From assembly GCA_019118565.1 (NCBI GenBank), contig DWYR01000009.1, forward strand, positions 124,001 through 188,000: a stretch of 64,000 nucleotides of DNA, read 5' to 3'. The notes under the pieces were generated by a model that saw only the letters and a program-made list of their open reading frames with translations, was not told the DNA's origin and did not search any database. Shown here one piece after another: positions 57,133 through 64,000 of this stretch (position 1 is its first letter; each line of letters begins with the position of its first letter). This DNA is from Candidatus Alistipes avicola (GTDB lineage Bacteria; Bacteroidota; Bacteroidia; Bacteroidales; Rikenellaceae). The translations under genes were made by a program, and so were the position numbers.

Positions 57133-57372
57133 TTGTAATACTGAATAGCAACCCTCAAAGGTTGAAATTCTATTACAAATAAAGCCAGGTGAGCGGCGGT
57201 GCTACACCAACCGCTCCGGGTCTGTTAAAGAGCAATCTCAAACGAATTTCGAACTTTCCAAACCCACAAAGAAATCCTCAGTTTCATTGCCTGGCATCCA
57301 TTAAAACGCGGATCAGTTGATATAGGCCGATTCGCACCGCCCGCCCCAGTATCGCCCACTGGGGCTTTTTTT
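57133..57372 (+). ncRNA. Candidate structured non-coding RNA, about 240 nt
   Basis: No ORF is plausible here, but the stretch has the marks of an RNA gene. Right after a consensus promoter, a 5' hairpin pairs 57133-57140 with 57171-57178 (8 bp), 57143-57146 with 57167-57170, and 57149-57153 with 57160-57164 around the loop CTCAAA. A second domain is closed by GCCAGG (57184-57189) with CCTGGC (57290-57295) and contains a hairpin GAGCGG/CCGCTC with an inner GGTG/CACC stem (57191-57216). The RNA ends in an intrinsic terminator at 57343-57372. I do not recognise it as tmRNA, RNase P, SRP or a known riboswitch, and 6S RNA is possible but not shown. No gene lies downstream on this strand, so a trans-acting RNA is favoured over a leader. 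Confidence 0.6.
57343..57372 (+). terminator. Terminator of the candidate ncRNA
   Basis: 8-bp G/C-rich stem (GCCCCAGT, 57343-57350, with 57358-57365), 7-nt loop, then T7. Confidence 0.9.
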
Positions 57373-57851
57373 ATTCTATCCTCAAAGAACTCTCCGGATA
57401 CTTTATTACTTCCCTATTACATCAAAGCAATAACAAAATACTATTATTTTTAATACATCTATTGTTTTTGTTTATGTGATTTCATTATTGCATTCAATAG
57501 ATAGTAGTTTTTTGAATGTATTAATATTACTTCCATTTAATGATATTGGCACCCCCTCAGATACTGACTCCGAGCGCAACAACCCGCCAACAGATAGGGG
57601 CCGTTTTCCGCTTTCCTGATCACTGGATAATTATATTATCCACCCGCATAGAGATATGCGATCAAGCACCCAAAAGATTGACAAATACAGCCCATATTTC
57701 TGAGGTAAACAGGGGGCACCCCCTCGGCGTATTCTAATGTCTCATATATTTCCGCTCCGTCATTTTTTGGAAAATTTTGGAAAATGTTTTCTAAAAACGG
57801 GATTGCGATCCGCGCGCGGGGGCAAAAAATCGGGATTTTCAGAGGTAATGT
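57373..57851. other. AT-rich non-coding stretch with short repeats
   Basis: No supported gene. Positions 57400-57545 are very AT-rich and contain ATCTATTG near 57457 and CAATAGAT near 57499 as an inverted pair. ATTACTTCC occurs near 57406 and 57528 as a direct pair. GGCACCCCCTC occurs near 57547 and 57715. The second copy extends to a GGGGGCACCCCC palindrome. These could be relics of an element end or replication region; nothing decisive. Confidence 0.4.
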
Positions 57852-57859
57852 TATCTTTG
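57852..57859 (+). promoter_or_regulatory. -7 element upstream of the decayed reading frame
   Basis: TATCTTTG, 24 bp before an ATG that is stopped after three codons. No TTG at the usual distance. Confidence 0.4.
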
Positions 57860-57882
57860 TTACAACAGGAAATCAGTGTTTT

Positions 57883-58379
57883 ATGGCAGGATGAATTCTA
57901 TACAGCATACAACTCCAGTTACGGGTAGATGACTCGCAGCTGGATGCTACAATTGCGAAACTCAACACCCTTAAGAGAGCTGCAAAAGATATCAACCTCA
58001 GGGTTAGAGGTACTGGAAGTGCTGGGAGTGCAGAAGGGGCTATACTCTTCCAGGTGGATACCGGCGCTATAAAGCGCCGCAGATCGTTCGCTCGTATAGC
58101 AGATACGATCTCGCAGACAGATTCGATATAGGAGCCAGCTATCAACTGCGCAAGTTGAAGCAATGGCGATTCTCGGATAAGGGTTGGCAAAGCGGCTTGG
58201 ATGTATTCAATAAGCGTGTCAAGACTTTTCAAGACAGTTTTTTCAATAATTTATCCTCCCTGTCAGGACTTCGCTACAACGCGGTGAACCTCGGAAAGGT
58301 GTTCACCTCGTTGGGCGGAGCTCCTGTTGTTCCCATATTTTTATTCGGGCTATTTCAACATCCTATAATTGAAAATTGA
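57883..58379 (+). pseudogene. Decayed coding relic, possibly phage-like
   Basis: ATG at 57883 is followed by Ala-Gly-TGA. The same frame then stays open to 58131 and reads QLQLRVDDSQLDATIAKLNT and a helical, basic continuation, with good third-position G/C. A second frame opens at about 58050 and runs to 58379 (LRKLKQWRFSDKGWQSGLDV, then RVKTFQDSFFNN). Together they look like one gene with an early nonsense codon and a later frameshift. The helix-rich first part recalls the N-terminus of tail tape-measure proteins, but I cannot assign it. The opposite-strand reading of 119 aa in this area lacks any family signal. Confidence 0.4.
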
Positions 58380-58451
58380 TTTGTCTGCAAAACAAATTTG
58401 TTCTACAAATATAACTATCTTCAAAGGAGGAGAACTACCTGAGAACGATTG

Positions 58452-59245
58452 CTAAAACAACTTCTCGTCCGTCAAACCGGAAGTAACGACCATTTTATCC
58501 AGATCGATCGGCTGGGAAACGACTTCCATATATCCTCGTCTCCACAAGTCTACACATTGCGTAACGACATTTATCTCTCTTTGGAATACATCTCCTATCC
58601 GTACCCGATAGACCGGTTGATCGCCCAGATTCATCTCCTTCAACTTATCCGTCCAATCATCCCGCTTCTCGCCATTCGCATAAGAGATAACGAGCTGCAT
58701 TTGAGGCAACACCTCCTTGAACCAGGCTACATAATCCTCATCAGAGAGTTTGTCTCTTTTCCAACGCCAGTCTTTGGGATAAGTAACATAAATTTTTTCC
58801 GACATACCCATTCCCATTTTTGCTATCGTTCGTGAACTTGCAGGGAAGAAGGTCCACAACTCAATAGTTGCTGTATCGCGGGGAGGAATAATAACGCCAT
58901 GAAAAAGGGGTGCATACTCAACACCAGGGTAAAAATAGGATTTATATTCTCTCATAGTAAGCCTTTTATTATAAACCTTCCCCTTGAAAGGAAACTTTAA
59001 GGCCATATCCTTTAGCGATGAAGGGAAAAATATCCAAACAGACTGGTCCGTCGCGTTATTGACGGAAGCAATAATCTTGATTCGAGGAATCCCTTTACTC
59101 ACAGTATACTCAATGGGGTGTGGAAGGAGTCTTATCGTATCGTTGGTACGAGAAAGATCCACGCTGTCAATCGTCAGAGTCACCTGCCCCCCCACACGAC
59201 ACCCGACATGAACACGCCCAATAACAGAAAAAACAGTCTTTTCAT
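58452..59245 (-). pseudogene. Secreted protein gene out of frame across a 7-G tract
   Basis: ATG at 59245 starts a clear signal peptide (MKRLFFLLLGVFMSGVVWGG) that hits a stop just after a run of seven G on the minus strand (59187-59193). With one more G the frame would run on as QVTLTIDSVDLSR and stay open for about 245 residues to 58452, giving a secreted protein of about 264 aa. The mature part is beta-rich in its N-terminal half with aromatic residues (GVEYAPLFHGVIIPPRDTATIELWTFFP). No family is recognised. The alternative is a cytosolic protein from a GTG at 59195, which would lack a signal. Overlaps the upstream small gene by ATGA. Confidence 0.7.
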
Positions 59246-59373
59246 AACAGACACAAGATTAAACCACAAAATACAATGAAATTCAGCATAATAACAAATA
59301 CAGCCTTCACAGATCTGCTGAAAATCCTTTTAAAAATAAAAATAAAATTCTTGAAAAGGGAGTTATCCGACAT
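59242..59373 (-). CDS. 43-aa membrane peptide overlapping the secreted-protein gene
   Basis: Starts MSDNSLFKNFIFIFKRIF and ends with one hydrophobic helix (VFVIMLNFIVFCGLILCLL). Its TGA overlaps the next ATG as ATGA, which suggests translational coupling to the downstream secreted-protein gene. A longer reading up to 59601 is antisense to the gene at 59489 and is not credible. Could be a leader peptide rather than a functional protein. Confidence 0.4.
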   Translation of the reverse strand: MSDNSLFKNFIFIFKRIFSRSVKAVFVIMLNFIVFCGLILCLL

Positions 59374-59448
59374 ATATACACAGAGCCACCGAAACAACAA
59401 AATGCAAAATCCGATAGTGAAAAGTAGCGATTCGAGCGATTTATTCAC

Positions 59449-59456
59449 TATTTTTG
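59449..59456 (+). promoter_or_regulatory. -7 element for the IS1096-type gene and miaA
   Basis: TATTTTTG, 33 bp upstream of the ATG at 59489. No TTG at standard spacing. Confidence 0.45.
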
Positions 59457-59488
59457 TATACAAATAAGCATAATAAAAAACCCGAATT

Positions 59489-59998
59489 ATGTCCGCAATG
59501 ATTTTCAGATTCAGGATGCTCAGCGACGAGAACGACCATTTCGTGCGCGAATACGAGGTCCCGTACGATATGTCGCTTCTCGACTTCCACAAGTTCATCA
59601 ACCATTCGCTCCGCTACGACGATGACGGCATGGTGTCGTTCTTCACGGCCGACCAGCAGTGGAACCGACTGCGCGAGTTCACCCTCATGGATATGGGCGA
59701 CAACGCCGAAGAGGGGCCGACCACGATGGCGGATATGACGCTCGGGCAGCTGCTGCACAACAACCGCGACCGGCTCGTCTACCAGTTCGACATGATGGGC
59801 GACCGGGCCTATTACCTCGAACTGACCGAAGCGAAAAGGCCGGACAGCGGGGTAGAGTATCCCCGCATTGCACTCGAAGAGGGGGCGACTCCCGGCCAGT
59901 ACGATCCCTCGGAAAGCGAGGGCGAAGGGTCGATCTTCGACGATGCCATGGCCGACTTCAACGATTTCGTGGGAGATGACAACTACGACGACGAATAA
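59489..59998 (+). CDS. IS1096/pRiA4b ORF-3-like protein
   Basis: 169 aa of the family annotated as IS1096 element passenger or plasmid pRiA4b ORF-3-like. The fold starts IFRFRMLSDENDHFVREYEV, continues SLLDFHKFINHSLRYDDDGM and FTLMDMGD, and ends in a very acidic tail (DDAMADFNDFVGDDNYDDE). It is not a transposase, and no insertion-sequence ends are seen. Its last 23 bp overlap the start of miaA in another frame, so the two are translationally linked. Confidence 0.78.
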   Translation: MSAMIFRFRMLSDENDHFVREYEVPYDMSLLDFHKFINHSLRYDDDGMVSFFTADQQWNRLREFTLMDMGDNAEEGPTTMADMTLGQLLHNNRDRLVYQFDMMGDRAYYLELTEAKRPDSGVEYPRIALEEGATPGQYDPSESEGEGSIFDDAMADFNDFVGDDNYDDE

Positions 59999-60893
59999 AA
60001 AAAGACTCATCGTCATCGTGGGGGCGACCGGATCGGGAAAAACCGACCTCAGCATCCGACTTGCCAAACACTACCATGCGCCGATCCTGTCGACCGACTC
60101 CCGGCAGGTCTACAGAGGGATGCCCATCGGAACCGCCCAACCGACCGAGGAGCAACTTCGGGAGGTTGAGCATCACTTCATTGCCTGTCTCGACGTAACG
60201 CAGGACTTTAACTGCGGACAGTTCGAAGTTCAGGCTCTCGAACTGTTAAAACGGCTTTTTGCGGACCACGACACAGTCGTAGCTGTCGGTGGATCGGGAC
60301 TATACGTCCGGGCACTGTGTGAGGGGATGGACGACCTGCCGGAAGGCGACTCGGAGATTCGCCGGGCATTGACCGAAAAGTTGCAACAAGAAGGACTCGA
60401 CGCACTCTGTGCCGAACTCAAAGAGCTCGACCCGCACTATTACGAGCAAGTCGATCGCAGCAATCCCGCCCGCGTAATGCGCGCCCTTGAGGTCTGTCGT
60501 CAAACCGGACGTCCTTACTCCGAACAACGCACCGGAGAGCGGCGTAAACGCGATTTCCAGATCATTAAGATCGGTACCGAAATGGATCGGGCCGTGCTTT
60601 ATGACCGGATCAACCGCCGTGTCGACCGGATGATCGAGCAGGGGTTGGAGCAGGAGGCGCGTGCACTCTATCCCCACAAGGAACTGAATGCCCTACAGAC
60701 GGTCGGATACAAGGAGTTGTTCGGCTATTTCGACGGAGCGTGGAGCCGCGAAGAGGCCATCGAGCTCATCAAACGCAACTCACGCCGCTATGCCAAACGA
60801 CAAATGACCTGGTTCCGCCGCGACCAGGAGATCTTCTGGGCGGCCCCCGATGCAACCGACAAAATCATCGCATATATCGACGGTTGTTTGTAG
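59976..60893 (+). CDS. miaA: tRNA dimethylallyltransferase
   Basis: Adds a dimethylallyl group to A37 of tRNAs reading UNN codons. 305 aa. The P-loop GATGSGKT is at about 16-23, the tRNA-binding STDSRQVYRGMPIGT segment near 39, GGSGLYVRA near 105 and the C-terminal MTWFRRDQE near 276. The start at 59976 lies inside the preceding gene by 23 bp and matches the family N-terminus; a longer start at 59868 is not supported. tRNA-Leu(TAA), itself a MiaA-type substrate, follows 51 bp downstream. Confidence 0.95.
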   Translation: MTTTTTNKKRLIVIVGATGSGKTDLSIRLAKHYHAPILSTDSRQVYRGMPIGTAQPTEEQLREVEHHFIACLDVTQDFNCGQFEVQALELLKRLFADHDTVVAVGGSGLYVRALCEGMDDLPEGDSEIRRALTEKLQQEGLDALCAELKELDPHYYEQVDRSNPARVMRALEVCRQTGRPYSEQRTGERRKRDFQIIKIGTEMDRAVLYDRINRRVDRMIEQGLEQEARALYPHKELNALQTVGYKELFGYFDGAWSREEAIELIKRNSRRYAKRQMTWFRRDQEIFWAAPDATDKIIAYIDGCL

Positions 60894-60910
60894 TTTGACG
60901 ATTTTTTACC

Positions 60911-60918
60911 TATTTTTG
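60911..60918 (+). promoter_or_regulatory. -7 element for tRNA-Leu
   Basis: TATTTTTG, 27 bp before the tRNA. TTTG (60887-60890) lies 20 bp upstream, inside the end of miaA. Confidence 0.6.
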
Positions 60919-60944
60919 CGCTGTCTTCTCCACGAAGACAGGAT

Positions 60945-61030
60945 GCTCGGATGGTGGAATCGGTAGACACGCCGGACTTAAAATCCTGTGGCCAGCAATG
61001 GCCGTGCGGGTTCAATTCCCGCTCCGAGTA
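60945..61030 (+). tRNA. tRNA-Leu (TAA anticodon)
   Basis: 86-nt type II tRNA with a long variable arm (GGCCAGCAATGGCC). Loop CTTAAAA gives anticodon TAA. The T-arm GCGGG/CCCGC closes around TTCAATT. The first acceptor pair is a G-T wobble and one anticodon-stem pair is imperfect. CCA is not encoded. A terminator follows. Confidence 0.92.
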
Positions 61031-61032
61031 CA

Positions 61033-61067
61033 GGTTCCCGACTGGAAATCCAGTCGGGAACCATTTT
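61033..61067 (+). terminator. Terminator after tRNA-Leu
   Basis: Perfect 13-bp stem (61033-61045 with 61050-61062), 4-nt loop AAAT, then ATTTTT. Confidence 0.9.
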
Positions 61068-61123
61068 TCCCAACAGAGGAAAATACAATCGAGACATTTC
61101 TTACAGAAAGAACCTCTCCCATT

Positions 61124-61152
61124 TTGTAATTAAGATTTATTTATTACTTTTG
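61124..61152 (+). promoter_or_regulatory. Promoter for rho
   Basis: TTG (61124-61126), 18-bp spacer, TACTTTTG (61145-61152). The leader is about 70 nt, ending in a pyrimidine-rich stretch before the ATG. Confidence 0.72.
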
Positions 61153-61227
61153 TCCAGGAATTTCCGACAACCGGACATCCGACCGGTTTATTTTCACCTT
61201 TAAATCTGTTTTTTTTCACACCTACAT

Positions 61228-62853
61228 ATGCAAGACCTTAAAGCAATTGAGGGAAAAAGTTTGGCTGAACTGCGCGAAATCGGCAAAGCCCTCGGTATCG
61301 CTAACGTAATGATAAAAAAACGCGAACTGATCGAACAGATCGTGCAGATGGGAACTGGGGCCGCAACAGACGAGACAGCTGCTCCAGCCGAGACCGAACA
61401 GCCAAAACCGACCCCAGCCAAACGGGGACGTCGGCCGCGATTGAGCCAGTCGGCTTCTACGTCGGACACAGCAACCGGCGAAATCTCTCCGGAGAAGAGT
61501 GTAGTTCAAAAAGACAATTTTTCCGAATCTGCAACCAATCCTGCCCCCAAAAAAAGAGGGCGTAAACCCCGCAAAGAGATACAAGTCGACGCTGTCTCAG
61601 AGGCATCCGTCCCCTCCGAAAAATCGGATAATCCCATAGAAGAGGCGACAACATCTGTATCTGTACCGACACCGTCCCCGAAACGTCACACAACTCCGGT
61701 GCCGTCCGAAGAAGAGGTTATCACCAAGGACGATTTTGCCGGTGAAATAGCAGGTGAAGGCGTTTTGGAAATTATGCCCGACGGATACGGATTCCTGCGC
61801 TCGGCCGACTACAACTATCTGAACTCTCCGGATGATATATATGTATCTCCGTCTCAGATCAAATTATTCGGGCTGAAAGCCGGCGACACGGTTTCGGGAA
61901 CAATCCGCCCGCCCAAGGAGGGTGAAAAATATTTTCCGCTGGTACGGGTCACCGATATCAACGGACTGCAACCCGAATACATCCGGGATCGCGTTCAGTT
62001 CGAGTTTATGACCCCGCTCTTCCCGACCGAAAAGTTCTGTCTGACGGGAAACGGACACAACAACCTCTCGACCCGTGTCGTCGATCTCTTCTCGCCGATC
62101 GGCAAAGGACAGCGAGCCTTAATCGTCGCTCAGCCCAAAACCGGTAAAACGGTTCTGATGCAATCGATCGCCAACGCCATAGCCGACAACCACCCGGAGG
62201 TTTACATGATCGTCCTGCTCATCGACGAGCGTCCGGAGGAGGTTACCGAGATGGCCCGCAACGTGAAGGCCGAGGTCGTTGCATCGACTTTCGACGAGCA
62301 GGCCTCTAGACACGTCAAGGTAGCGGAGATGGTACTCGAAAAGGCCAAACGCATGGTCGAGTGCGGACACGACGTCGTAATATTCCTCGACTCGATCACC
62401 CGTCTGGCCCGCGCCTACAACTCGGTGCAGCCCGCATCCGGCAAGGTGCTTTCGGGTGGTGTGGATGCCAACGCGCTGCACAAGCCCAAACGCTTCTTCG
62501 GTGCAGCCCGAAACACCGAGGAGAAAGGGTCGCTTACGATCATCGCAACAGCCCTGATCGATACCGGATCGAAGATGGACGAGGTGATCTTCGAGGAGTT
62601 CAAGGGGACCGGCAATATGGAGTTGCAGCTCGACCGCAAGTTAGCCAACAAACGAGTATATCCTGCGGTCGATGTAATCGCATCGGGTACGCGTCGTGAA
62701 GACTTGTTGCTCTCACGCGAAGTAATGAACCGCACTTGGGTATTGCGCAAGTACCTTTCGGACATGACCCCCGTCGAGGCGATGGAGTTCCTGCAAAAAC
62801 AGATGAACCTGACAGAGACCAACGAGGAGTTCCTGGCGACAATGAATCAATAA
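61228..62853 (+). CDS. rho: Transcription termination factor Rho
   Basis: 541 aa hexameric RNA helicase. The N-terminal Rho_N helices (1-45) are followed by a long, polar, low-complexity linker (about 46-165) with two basic AT-hook-like motifs, RGRRPR near 65 and RGRKPR near 110. The RNA-binding cold-shock fold ([10 protein letters not shown] near 180) comes next, then the ATPase: Walker A AQPKTGKT near 300 and Walker [14 protein letters not shown] near 383. The Q and R loops are intact. The inserted linker is a known feature of Bacteroidetes Rho and has been linked to condensate formation in a relative. The S1/P1 nuclease gene follows after 18 bp. Confidence 0.96.
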   Translation: MQDLKAIEGKSLAELREIGKALGIANVMIKKRELIEQIVQMGTGAATDETAAPAETEQPKPTPAKRGRRPRLSQSASTSDTATGEISPEKSVVQKDNFSESATNPAPKKRGRKPRKEIQVDAVSEASVPSEKSDNPIEEATTSVSVPTPSPKRHTTPVPSEEEVITKDDFAGEIAGEGVLEIMPDGYGFLRSADYNYLNSPDDIYVSPSQIKLFGLKAGDTVSGTIRPPKEGEKYFPLVRVTDINGLQPEYIRDRVQFEFMTPLFPTEKFCLTGNGHNNLSTRVVDLFSPIGKGQRALIVAQPKTGKTVLMQSIANAIADNHPEVYMIVLLIDERPEEVTEMARNVKAEVVASTFDEQASRHVKVAEMVLEKAKRMVECGHDVVIFLDSITRLARAYNSVQPASGKVLSGGVDANALHKPKRFFGAARNTEEKGSLTIIATALIDTGSKMDEVIFEEFKGTGNMELQLDRKLANKRVYPAVDVIASGTRREDLLLSREVMNRTWVLRKYLSDMTPVEAMEFLQKQMNLTETNEEFLATMNQ

Positions 62854-62871
62854 ACTCAAAAAAGTATCAAT

Positions 62872-63648
62872 ATGATACGGACGATCGTATTTACGTTATT
62901 GGCCTGCCTGTTACATGTTACACAGGTCCTGGCGTGGGGACAAAAGGGGCACGATGTCGTAGCCTACATTGCAGAATGCAACCTCACACCCGAAGCCTCC
63001 GAGAAAATAGAACAACTGCTCGACGGGAAATCATTGGTCTACTATGCCAATTGGTTAGACTCGGCGAGCCACACCCCCGAATACGCCTATACAAAAACGT
63101 GGCACTACGCCAATATCGACGAGGGATTCACGTATGAAACCATGACGAAAAATCCCGATGGAGATGTCGTCCAGGCACTCGATCGCATCATATCGGAACT
63201 GAAAGACGGAGACCTCGATGCACAAACAGAGCAGCTCTATCTGAAAATGCTGATCCATCTGGTTGGGGATCTTCACTGTCCGATGCACACAGGACACCTG
63301 AGCGACCGGGGTGGCAATTCGGTCCCCGTCCGATTCTTCGGTAACGAGACAAATCTCCATTCGGTTTGGGATACGGCTCTTCCGGAAGCTGCCCACAAAT
63401 GGAGCTATTCGGAGTGGCAGAATCAGATCGACCGGCTCGACGAAGAGCAGACCGCACTCGTTCAATCCGGCACACCCCAAGAGTGGCTTGAAGAGGGTAG
63501 TGCGATCTGTCGGCAGATCTATCTCGACACCCCGTCGGGAGCGGAGATATCCTACGATTATATCGCAACCTACACGCCGATTGTCGAACAACAGCTGCTC
63601 AAAGCAGGGCATCGGCTGGCCGGAATACTGAACGAAATCTACGGATAA
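62872..63648 (+). CDS. S1/P1-type zinc-dependent nuclease
   Basis: 258 aa exported enzyme. A signal peptide (1-21) is cleaved before Trp22 (AWGQKGHDVVA), which as the new N-terminus supplies the main-chain metal ligand of the trinuclear zinc site. Other ligands are visible: His near 28, Asp in YANWLDSAS near 62, HYAN near 77, HLVGDLHCPMH near 130, and GGNSVPV/NLHSVWD near 144-166. Degrades single-stranded nucleic acids in the periplasm for phosphate and nucleoside supply. It follows rho by 18 bp and ends at a terminator. Confidence 0.92.
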   Translation: MIRTIVFTLLACLLHVTQVLAWGQKGHDVVAYIAECNLTPEASEKIEQLLDGKSLVYYANWLDSASHTPEYAYTKTWHYANIDEGFTYETMTKNPDGDVVQALDRIISELKDGDLDAQTEQLYLKMLIHLVGDLHCPMHTGHLSDRGGNSVPVRFFGNETNLHSVWDTALPEAAHKWSYSEWQNQIDRLDEEQTALVQSGTPQEWLEEGSAICRQIYLDTPSGAEISYDYIATYTPIVEQQLLKAGHRLAGILNEIYG

Positions 63649-63664
63649 ACCTTTGTGATATAAC

Positions 63665-63702
63665 AAAAAACCTGTCTCCCTTCGGGGAAGACAGGTTTTT
63701 TA
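63665..63702. terminator. Bidirectional terminator with UUCG tetraloop
   Basis: CCTGTCT and CCC pair with GGG and AGACAGG around TTCG (63681-63684) with one bulged A, flanked by A6 and T5-T6. Shared by the S1/P1 nuclease gene and the convergent reductase gene. Confidence 0.9.
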
Positions 63703-64000
63703 TTATAAGCCGTAGAGAAAATCCATCACATCGACCGCATCGGGATAATCCCCAAGGGCAGGGTGTTGCGAACGCCCGAACGGGACACAACGGGGATGTT
63801 CGATACACTCCGAAACCACGCACTGCATCTGGGTCTCATGCACACGGAGCCACTCCGTCACTTGTGACAAATCATCATACTCGATCAGGGAGATTTCACT
63901 AAGCGCCTGAGGAAATTCCGATTGCGGAATCAGCAGGGCAAAACCCAAGTCAGCAAACGTTTGCCCGCAAATCCGGCGCAAGGCTCTCCGCTGAAGATAA
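63703..64000 (-). CDS. Acyl-CoA reductase (LuxC family), C-terminal end (cut by window edge)
   Basis: The last 98 codons of a gene that begins outside the window. The residues HPRCVPFGRSQHPALGDYPDAVDVMDFLYGL and the preceding LSQVTEWLRVHETQMQCVV match the end of the acyl-CoA/long-chain aldehyde dehydrogenase-like LuxC proteins of Bacteroidales. The frame is open through the right edge, and the only possible start in view is an internal TTG, so this is a fragment. It converges on the nuclease gene with a shared terminator. Confidence 0.7.
   Translation of the reverse strand, partial: YLQRRALRRICGQTFADLGFALLIPQSEFPQALSEISLIEYDDLSQVTEWLRVHETQMQCVVSECIEHPRCVPFGRSQHPALGDYPDAVDVMDFLYGL

Noticed and set aside
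57133..57372. Retron msr/msd or CRISPR-associated RNA
   Set aside because: No reverse transcriptase, Cas gene or repeat array lies nearby.
57599..57614. CCGTTTTCCGCT resembles the tRNA-Gly 3' end (CCGTTTCCCGCT), possible attachment repeat
   Set aside because: Only 11 of 12 bases match and neither flank extends the similarity, so it is within chance; no integrase is present.
57873..58232. 119-codon open frame on the minus strand
   Set aside because: Lacks a family signal and is opposite a plus-strand relic with better coding character; composition looks like an antisense shadow.
59242..59601. Full 119-codon minus-strand frame
   Set aside because: Its first half is antisense to the start of the IS1096-type gene; only the last 43 codons with the ATGA overlap are credible.
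59489..59998. Insertion sequence suggested by the IS1096 family name
   Set aside because: No transposase, terminal inverted repeats or target duplications; the protein is fused in context to miaA.

Overview
The window is a chromosomal stretch of a Bacteroidales bacterium. I infer an Alistipes-like (Rikenellaceae) host with moderate confidence. The grounds are the Bacteroidetes-type promoter element TAnnTTTG (very often TATCTTTG) upstream of many genes, general absence of clear Shine-Dalgarno sites, several families typical of the phylum (DUF4491, DUF4890, OMP_b-brl_3 TonB-dependent receptor, TonB C-terminal secreted proteins, LysM plus ligand-binding fusion), and a fairly high-GC core. No rRNA, CRISPR array or transposase-bearing insertion sequence was seen.

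Layout. 1-4.3 kb, minus strand: 5' half of glmS, then the cluster glmM - small lipoprotein - M20 dipeptidase. 4.4-11.3 kb, plus strand: a long housekeeping run of nucleoside phosphorylase, dnaN, a DEDDh exonuclease, a triple-LysM ligand-binding protein, rex, a kinase-less ribF, a thioesterase and a 58-aa membrane peptide, closed by a 22-bp terminator stem. 11.3-26.6 kb, mostly minus: htpG, trxA-dnaE, aroE and a DUF368 protein, mnmA, an S41 protease, hisS, ettA, and a TonB-domain gene split by an in-frame stop. 26.8-33.5 kb: rubrerythrin, a DMT permease, DUF4491, a Cu-type P-ATPase, a metallophosphoesterase and a RibD-like fusion with reversed domain order. 33.6-38.5 kb: TolC, HlyD and two ABC-2 permeases without an ATPase gene. 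38.6-46.5 kb: a large TonB-dependent receptor, DUF4890, gamma-carbonic anhydrase, mazG, a GH20 hexosaminidase and an HU-like protein. 46.8-53.5 kb: pheT, lepA, an acyl-CoA synthetase and tRNA-Gly.

53.5-59.4 kb is the accessory part. A tightly packed minus-strand cassette of seven or eight small proteins (one of them a DUF2693 SH3-like protein) diverges from an XRE repressor and a BRO-N/antirepressor gene. A small secreted protein follows, then a well-delimited candidate non-coding RNA (consensus promoter, 5' hairpin, internal stem domain, intrinsic terminator), a decayed coding relic with its own promoter-like motif, and a secreted protein whose signal peptide is out of frame across a 7-G tract. 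This looks like an integrated or decaying phage/ICE-derived island, although no integrase or attachment repeats are visible.

59.4-64 kb returns to core genes: an IS1096/pRiA4b-type protein overlapping miaA, tRNA-Leu, rho with a basic AT-hook-like linker, an S1/P1 nuclease, and the 3' end of an acyl-CoA reductase (LuxC family).

The most notable observations are the candidate ncRNA at 57.13-57.37 kb, the two genes broken by single lesions (26.4 kb stop, 59.19 kb G-tract), the domain-swapped RibD fusion together with the kinase-less RibF, and the exporter cluster with no nucleotide-binding subunit.
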